Source: Lachnospiraceae bacterium
GTDB taxonomy: Bacteria; Bacillota_A; Clostridia; Lachnospirales; Lachnospiraceae
Assembly (NCBI GenBank): GCA_017540915.1
Contig: JAFYAD010000015.1
Location: 1 to 10,731 of the forward strand
Length of the DNA: 10,731 nt
Direction of reading: 5' to 3'
Position 1 is the stretch's first letter; each line of letters opens with the position of its first letter. This document shows, piece by piece, positions 6,951 through 10,731 of this stretch. A program made the position numbers and the translations under genes. The notes beneath the pieces are model-generated. The model was not told the origin of the DNA. It saw only the letters and a list, made by a program, of their open reading frames with translations, and did not search any database.

Positions 6951-6978
6951 ATAATTCGAAAAGAGATAAATAATTCGA
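6951..6978. promoter_or_regulatory. Direct repeats ATAATTCGA upstream of the xylosidase promoter
   Basis: ATAATTCGA occurs twice in the same orientation (6951-6959 and 6970-6978), 19 bp apart, ending 13 bp before the -35 box of the beta-xylosidase gene. Spaced direct repeats just upstream of a weak -35 are typical of AraC- or LacI-type activator sites at sugar-utilisation genes. No such regulator is in the window, so this is a candidate only. Confidence 0.35.
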
Positions 6979-6991
6979 GGGTCAAAAAGGT

Positions 6992-7020
6992 TTGCCGTGA
7001 AATCAGACTTTTGATACAAT
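6992..7020 (+). promoter_or_regulatory. Promoter of the beta-xylosidase gene
   Basis: TTGCCG (-35, 6992-6997) and TACAAT (-10, 7015-7020) are separated by 17 bases. Transcription would start near 7027, about 35 nt before the ATG, followed by a full AGGAGG ribosome site at 7051-7056. The imperfect -35 box fits a promoter that needs an activator. Confidence 0.7.
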
Positions 7021-7061
7021 CGTGATAGTTACACAAAAGGACATTCTGCCAGGAGGAAGCT

Positions 7062-8561
7062 ATGAACACAGAAAAAATCTTAATTGACAAGGAATCTCAT
7101 ATTCCGTTCCGCAATAACGTGGACTATTGTGTCGGCACCGGTCGTCTCGGTCTTGCGCTGACGGACGAATATCTTAAAGAACTCGCATTTGTGCAGGATA
7201 AGATCGGTTTTTCCTACATCCGTGGACATGGTCTTTTCTCGGATGATGTTTCGATATATCATGAATATGAAGAAAACGGAGAGACAAAGGTCGAGTACAA
7301 TTACACCTATATTGACCGCATCTTTGATCAGTATCTGCGCCTCAACATAAGACCTTACCTTGAACTCGGCTTCATGCCGGACAAACTTGCATCCGGCACA
7401 CAGACCATCTTCTACTGGAAGGGGAACACAACACCACCGAAGGATTACCGTCTCTGGACGGATATGGTGGTATCCCTGCTAAAACATTTGTTGAATCGCT
7501 ACGGTGAAGAGGTCGTGACCTGGCCCATCGAAGTATGGAACGAGCCCAACCTCCCGGGCTTCTGGTACAAGGCCGACCGTGATGAATACTTTAAGCTTTT
7601 CAAAGAATCATTTCTCGCCATCAAAAAGCTGGATGAACGTTTCAAAGTCGGAGGTCCCGCCATCTGCGGCGTAAATGATGCGGAATGGATCAGGGCATTT
7701 CTGGACTTCTGCCGAAAAGAAGGGCTTCGTCCCGACCGCATCACAAGACACCACTATACAGTGGAATTTCCGGAGCGTATCGGTCATTATGACTATTCGA
7801 AACTGGAAGATTCGGAAATGCGTTTTGAAAATCTTCAGTCAACCCGCGATATCGTGGATTCATATGAAGAGTTCAAAGATCTGCCCATACACCTTACAGA
7901 GTTCAGCACTTCTTATACTCCAAAAGGCGTGATCCACGACACAAACATTAACGCTGCTTATCTCGCAGAGCAGCTTTCAAGACTCGGCGACGTCAACGAA
8001 GCGTATTCATATTGGACATTCGGTGATGTATTTGAGGAACAGGGCGTTCCGGACTCACTGTTCCACGGCGGTTTCGGTATGGTGGCTGCAGGCAATATAC
8101 CCAAACCCACCTTCTGGACTTTCCGGTTTTTCAAGCTGTTGAAACAGTTTGGTGAAACCTGCGTTTACCGTGACAAATCCGCCGTTATCGTCAAAAATGA
8201 CAGCGGGTATGCCGGAATACTGTGGAATATCAATGGTGATCTGCTGTCAAAGGAAATCACATTCCCCCTTGAGGACAGCGCCGAATATACACTGGTCACT
8301 CAGACTGTGGACGAAGAATGCTGTAATCCCCTGAAATTGTGGCACGACATGGGCGAGCCTGCATATCCCACCGCGGATGAGACCGCACTGATCAAAAACG
8401 CTGCTTATCCTCTGATACGCAGCGAAATAGAAAAAGGGCAGGCTCAACCCACCCCAATTTCATTCGCCGTAAATAAAAACGGTGTCGTATATTTCACCTT
8501 ACAAAAGAGAAGCTTTACACCTGATCGTGGCTACGATTACGATAAGGTATTTTCATGCTAG
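7062..8561 (+). CDS. xynB: GH39 beta-xylosidase, cytoplasmic
   Basis: A 499-residue retaining glycoside hydrolase of family 39, clan GH-A, which cleaves xylose from the non-reducing end of xylo-oligosaccharides. The (beta/alpha)8 barrel carries the acid/base E161 in VWNEPN (158-163) and the nucleophile E280 in HLTEFSTSY (277-285), close to E160 and E277 of the characterised Thermoanaerobacterium enzyme. The conserved RITRHHYTVEF stretch (227-236) is in the active-site region. A beta-sandwich accessory domain follows from about 380. The length is normal and there is no signal peptide, so it acts on imported oligosaccharides in the cytoplasm. It has its own promoter and an AGGAGG site five bases before the ATG. 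It stands alone, with no sugar transporter or other hydrolase nearby. A different beta-glycoside specificity within GH39 (such as alpha-L-iduronidase-like) is less likely. Confidence 0.93.
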   Translation: MNTEKILIDKESHIPFRNNVDYCVGTGRLGLALTDEYLKELAFVQDKIGFSYIRGHGLFSDDVSIYHEYEENGETKVEYNYTYIDRIFDQYLRLNIRPYLELGFMPDKLASGTQTIFYWKGNTTPPKDYRLWTDMVVSLLKHLLNRYGEEVVTWPIEVWNEPNLPGFWYKADRDEYFKLFKESFLAIKKLDERFKVGGPAICGVNDAEWIRAFLDFCRKEGLRPDRITRHHYTVEFPERIGHYDYSKLEDSEMRFENLQSTRDIVDSYEEFKDLPIHLTEFSTSYTPKGVIHDTNINAAYLAEQLSRLGDVNEAYSYWTFGDVFEEQGVPDSLFHGGFGMVAAGNIPKPTFWTFRFFKLLKQFGETCVYRDKSAVIVKNDSGYAGILWNINGDLLSKEITFPLEDSAEYTLVTQTVDEECCNPLKLWHDMGEPAYPTADETALIKNAAYPLIRSEIEKGQAQPTPISFAVNKNGVVYFTLQKRSFTPDRGYDYDKVFSC

Positions 8562-8669
8562 ATCATGATCAAACTCCATTTCGGCCGGTTTTCGCCTGCT
8601 TTATGCTGTTTATCTGACAGTATTGTAGCAAAAGCAAATGACAAGGTCAGTGCCAGGGTTATCTATAAA

Positions 8670-8681
8670 TACTGTACAGTA
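8670..8681. other. 12-bp perfect palindrome TACTGTACAGTA
   Basis: TACTGTACAGTA is a perfect palindrome between the converging xylosidase and ABC permease genes, 25 bp from the terminator hairpin. Its half-sites resemble those of helix-turn-helix repressors, but no promoter of a known gene is adjacent and its function is unknown. The rest of the 246-bp gap (8562-8807) shows only the terminator hairpin and no supported gene. Confidence 0.3.
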
Positions 8682-8706
8682 AAGAAAAAGTAGTTCAAAA
8701 AATCAA

Positions 8707-8742
8707 AGACGGACGATTTCTTTTCCATAGAAACGTCCGTCT
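8707..8742 (-). terminator. Large hairpin, probable (bidirectional) terminator between converging genes
   Basis: A 9-bp outer stem (8707-8715/8734-8742) and a 5-bp inner stem (8717-8721/8729-8733, one bulged A) enclose a 7-base loop. Read leftward it is followed by TTTGATTTTTTG, a usable U-rich tail, so it best serves the ABC cassette. Read rightward the tail is weaker (ATTTCTG), but it is also the only stop signal visible after the xylosidase. Confidence 0.8.
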
Positions 8743-8807
8743 ATTTCTGTCGTACAGATCCGTTATACATCTCTTTCCGTCCTTTCAGACAATACCCCCG
8801 GAAAGGA

Positions 8808-9599
8808 TCAATCACGTTTTTCCATATATTTATGTCTCAGCATTATCCACATCACTAACAGTATGAAAACATTCAGAACAAAAGGAACCGGAAGCTCCCT
8901 GTAATTACTGCTGCTGTCGTAGACAAAGGTCAGAAGATTCGTGGGGAAATAGATCCCAAAGGGGAAAAACCTTCCGATATCCGGCATCAGCAGCACCACA
9001 GCCACCACGGAAATCGCTCCGGCTATGGGCTTTTTGAGTAACATAGACAAAAACAGCATATATGTCACGATGAACAGCATATTAAATCCGTGAACCAGAG
9101 CACACACCAACGCATTGACAAAGGTCATGTTCCTCTCCATAAAGGTCATGGCCAGCAGATAGTATACGAGATACCCCATTGTCACGGACACGCCGCTGAT
9201 ACCGCCATACACAATACATTTACTCTCTATCAGATCCATCGGTGTGATGCCGTGCTGTCTGGGCAGTATCCATGTTCCTGCATTCCTCTCTCCCGGCAGC
9301 TGTCCCTGCATCATGATCACTAAGATGAGTGTGAAAAATGCACCCACATTATATGAGAACAGCTCCAGACTCTCGCTCACTATCTTCGGGTAGAACTGTT
9401 CCATCATCTTCTCAAGAGCTTCTATATCAAAGCCTTCCAAAAGACTCCAAAGCTCTTTAGGTATATTGGAAAAGATCACGGTAAACACCAGCACCATGAA
9501 ACCTATTCCAAACAAAAGCCCGGCAATGAGAATCAGCTTTCCGGTGCGCAGCACTTCTTTTATGTCTTTTTTTATGCATACAGCCAATCCGCCACTCAT
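8808..9599 (-). CDS. ABC-2 type transporter permease
   Basis: A 263-residue polytopic membrane protein with about six hydrophobic segments, including one near the N-terminus (about 22-44), one at about 84-98 followed by the GQLPGERNAGTWILPRQHGITP loop, and further segments to the C-terminus, which ends RHKYMEKRD. The loop after the second segment, with a conserved E-R-x-x-G-T-W pattern, is typical of ABC-2 exporters, where it joins the coupling helix to the ATPase. A GTG at 9605 extends the frame by two codons, but AAAGGAG overlaps that GTG and stands five bases before the ATG at 9599, so the ATG is preferred. The gene follows its ATPase on the same strand, 99 nt downstream. The substrate is unknown; such pairs export antibiotics, peptides or lipids. 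Confidence 0.85.
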   Translation of the reverse strand: MSGGLAVCIKKDIKEVLRTGKLILIAGLLFGIGFMVLVFTVIFSNIPKELWSLLEGFDIEALEKMMEQFYPKIVSESLELFSYNVGAFFTLILVIMMQGQLPGERNAGTWILPRQHGITPMDLIESKCIVYGGISGVSVTMGYLVYYLLAMTFMERNMTFVNALVCALVHGFNMLFIVTYMLFLSMLLKKPIAGAISVVAVVLLMPDIGRFFPFGIYFPTNLLTFVYDSSSNYRELPVPFVLNVFILLVMWIMLRHKYMEKRD

Positions 9600-9637
9600 A
9601 TGCACTCCTTTTACAGATCTTTTGATTTCTATAAGTA

Positions 9638-9661
9638 ACCGGTGTCATCCCGGTCACCGGT
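9638..9661 (-). other. Stem-loop between ATPase and permease genes
   Basis: ACCGGTG (9638-9644) and CACCGGT (9655-9661) form a perfect 7-bp stem around a 10-base loop inside the 99-nt gap of the ABC cassette. There is no T-tract on either strand, so it is more likely an mRNA stability or attenuation element than a terminator. Confidence 0.4.
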
Positions 9662-9698
9662 CCTGCTATGATATCCGATACTGCATTGATCGCTATCT

Positions 9699-10559
9699 TT
9701 ACGCCTTTATTACCTCTTTGAATATCTGTTCCAGATCCGGTGTTGTGGTACGTATGGATTCAATACCGACATTCATGCGCGACAAGGCTCCCAATATTTT
9801 TTGCTGGCTCTTAATGAGGTCACTTTCATCGAGATGGAATTCAGCGACACACTCCTCCGTAACCTTCACACAGTCACCGCAATCCGCAAACATACTCATA
9901 TCAGGCATTGTCTCGAAACGAACGGAAAATCCCATGACAGTGTTTTTATTCTGCTGTACATCTACCTCCTGCACTATGACTCCGTTGTGCAGAAAACCCG
10001 CCCGGTCACAGATGCTGTCCATATCCGCCAGAACATGGGTCGACAGGATCATTGTCTTCCCTTTGGATTTAAGGTTCAGCATTATCTCCCTGACATCGGC
10101 ACGCCCGGCAGGGTCAAGGGCGCTGGTAGGCTCATCCAACAGCAGCACATCAGGATCCCCGGCCAGTACAGCGGCTATACCAAGCCTCTGTCTCATGCCT
10201 CTGGACATACTGCCGATCCTGATGCCCTTCGACAAACTCACCATGGACAAAAGCTCATCCCTTTTTGCGGGATCTTTGTCCATCAGCAGAAGATCCAGAT
10301 ACTCATCCGTGTTCAGATAATCATAAAAAGATACCAGATCCGGAAGATATCCTACCTTCAGTCTCTTTTCACCGTCCGTAAATTCACACTCACCGGAATC
10401 TGCTTCGGACAAGCCGGTCATAATGTTCATCAGCGTTGTCTTGCCGGCACCGTTTATACCTATGAGCCCGTATATGGATCCCGGCGTGATATCAAATGAA
10501 ACATCCTTTAGCACCGCCTTGCCGTCGTATGATTTTTTTATATGCCTGATACTGATCAT
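9699..10559 (-). CDS. ABC transporter ATP-binding protein
   Basis: A 286-residue nucleotide-binding subunit that drives the permease encoded next to it. Walker A is GINGAGKT (34-41), the signature is SRGMRQ (119-124, a variant of LSGGQ common in ABC-2 ATPases), Walker B is VLLLDE (138-143), the D-loop is SALD (146-149) and the switch histidine is H175 in STHV. The Q-loop position reads YLPD (71-74), with Asp rather than Gln or Glu, a mild oddity. A C-terminal extension of about 85 residues (about 200-286) is common in the drug- and peptide-exporter (CcmA-like) class. The ATG overlaps the stop codon of the upstream gene as ATGA, and only a modest GAAGGGA ribosome site is seen, so translation is probably coupled. 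Confidence 0.92.
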   Translation of the reverse strand: MISIRHIKKSYDGKAVLKDVSFDITPGSIYGLIGINGAGKTTLMNIMTGLSEADSGECEFTDGEKRLKVGYLPDLVSFYDYLNTDEYLDLLLMDKDPAKRDELLSMVSLSKGIRIGSMSRGMRQRLGIAAVLAGDPDVLLLDEPTSALDPAGRADVREIMLNLKSKGKTMILSTHVLADMDSICDRAGFLHNGVIVQEVDVQQNKNTVMGFSVRFETMPDMSMFADCGDCVKVTEECVAEFHLDESDLIKSQQKILGALSRMNVGIESIRTTTPDLEQIFKEVIKA

Positions 10560-10731
10560 ATCTTTCCCTTCAAAATGCCTTTCTTAACCCACTGCACCGT
10601 CAACACCGACAATCCCGCCATGGGTATGAAAGAACAGATATACAAAAGCTCTTTAACATCATGATGCAATATGATGTAGACCATTGCCGTCAAAAGATTC
10701 AATACGGCAAACACCAACACACCCATCGCAG
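10556..10731 (-). CDS. C-terminal end of a membrane protein (partial, cut by window edge)
   Basis: An open frame runs in from the right edge and ends at TGA 10558-10556, overlapping the ATPase ATG by 4 nt. The visible 58 residues hold two hydrophobic segments (AMGVLVFAVLNLLTAMVYIIL and ELLYICSFIPMAGLSVLTV) and end in a basic tail (QWVKKGILKGK). This is the end of an integral membrane protein cotranscribed with the ABC cassette. It may be a further transport component or a small regulatory membrane protein; too little is present to tell. Confidence 0.65.
   Translation of the reverse strand, partial: AMGVLVFAVLNLLTAMVYIILHHDVKELLYICSFIPMAGLSVLTVQWVKKGILKGKI

Noticed and set aside
6796..6960. 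Promoter for the small membrane protein
   Set aside because: TATAAC-like -10 boxes exist on the minus strand (around 6934-6939), but no convincing -35 at correct spacing was found.
8565..8693. 42-codon + strand frame after the xylosidase gene
   Set aside because: There is no ribosome site before the ATG, no recognisable motif, and it lies in the gap before the terminator hairpin.
9466..10320. 284-codon + strand open frame opposite the ABC genes
   Set aside because: It runs antisense across the ATPase and the start of the permease, both with clear motifs; the Ser/Pro-rich translation shows no domain.

Overview
The window reads as chromosomal DNA from an anaerobic Clostridia, most likely a gut or rumen Lachnospiraceae (Butyrivibrio/Roseburia-like). 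This rests on consensus sigma-A promoters with AGGAGG-type ribosome sites, moderate G+C, an IscR-type Rrf2 regulator beside cysK, a cytoplasmic GH39 beta-xylosidase, and a CorA of the short two-membrane-segment type. The organism call is an inference from gene style, not from a marker gene. No tRNA, rRNA, CRISPR array, transposase or phage gene is visible.

Layout. Positions 1-129 hold a compact palindromic element that folds, on the + strand, into a three-way-junction RNA-like structure. From there to 3647 lies a leftward gene group: corA (interrupted by a one-base frameshift), a secreted zinc-metalloprotease-like protein with a carbohydrate-binding-like N-terminal domain, and a short-chain dehydrogenase fused to an acidic linker and a C-terminal zinc ribbon. 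corA has a near-perfect promoter at 3684-3712, placed directly after a strong terminator (3714-3774) that ends the next group. That second leftward group is cysK, a LysR-type regulator and an IscR-like Rrf2 regulator. It has a promoter at 6252-6280 and a 17-bp dyad just downstream of it that looks like an operator, so cysteine synthesis and two regulators form one likely autoregulated unit. A small four-helix membrane protein of unknown function (6297-6782) lies just upstream.

A 279-bp intergenic region (6783-7061) carries a double-hairpin repeat of a kind I associate with gut Clostridia and the promoter of the only rightward gene, a GH39 beta-xylosidase (7062-8561). A large hairpin at 8707-8742 separates this gene from a converging leftward ABC export cassette: an ABC-2 type permease, its ATPase, and the end of an upstream membrane protein that overlaps the ATPase start by 4 nt (ATGA).

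How the genes work together. The cysK group is the clearest functional unit (O-acetylserine to cysteine, probably under Fe-S and/or sulfur control). The xylosidase would finish hydrolysis of imported xylo-oligosaccharides in the cytoplasm. The corA group combines a Mg/divalent channel, a secreted zincin and an odd dehydrogenase with no obvious shared pathway. The most unusual items are the structured element at 1-129, the dehydrogenase-zinc ribbon fusion, the secreted zincin and the corA frameshift.
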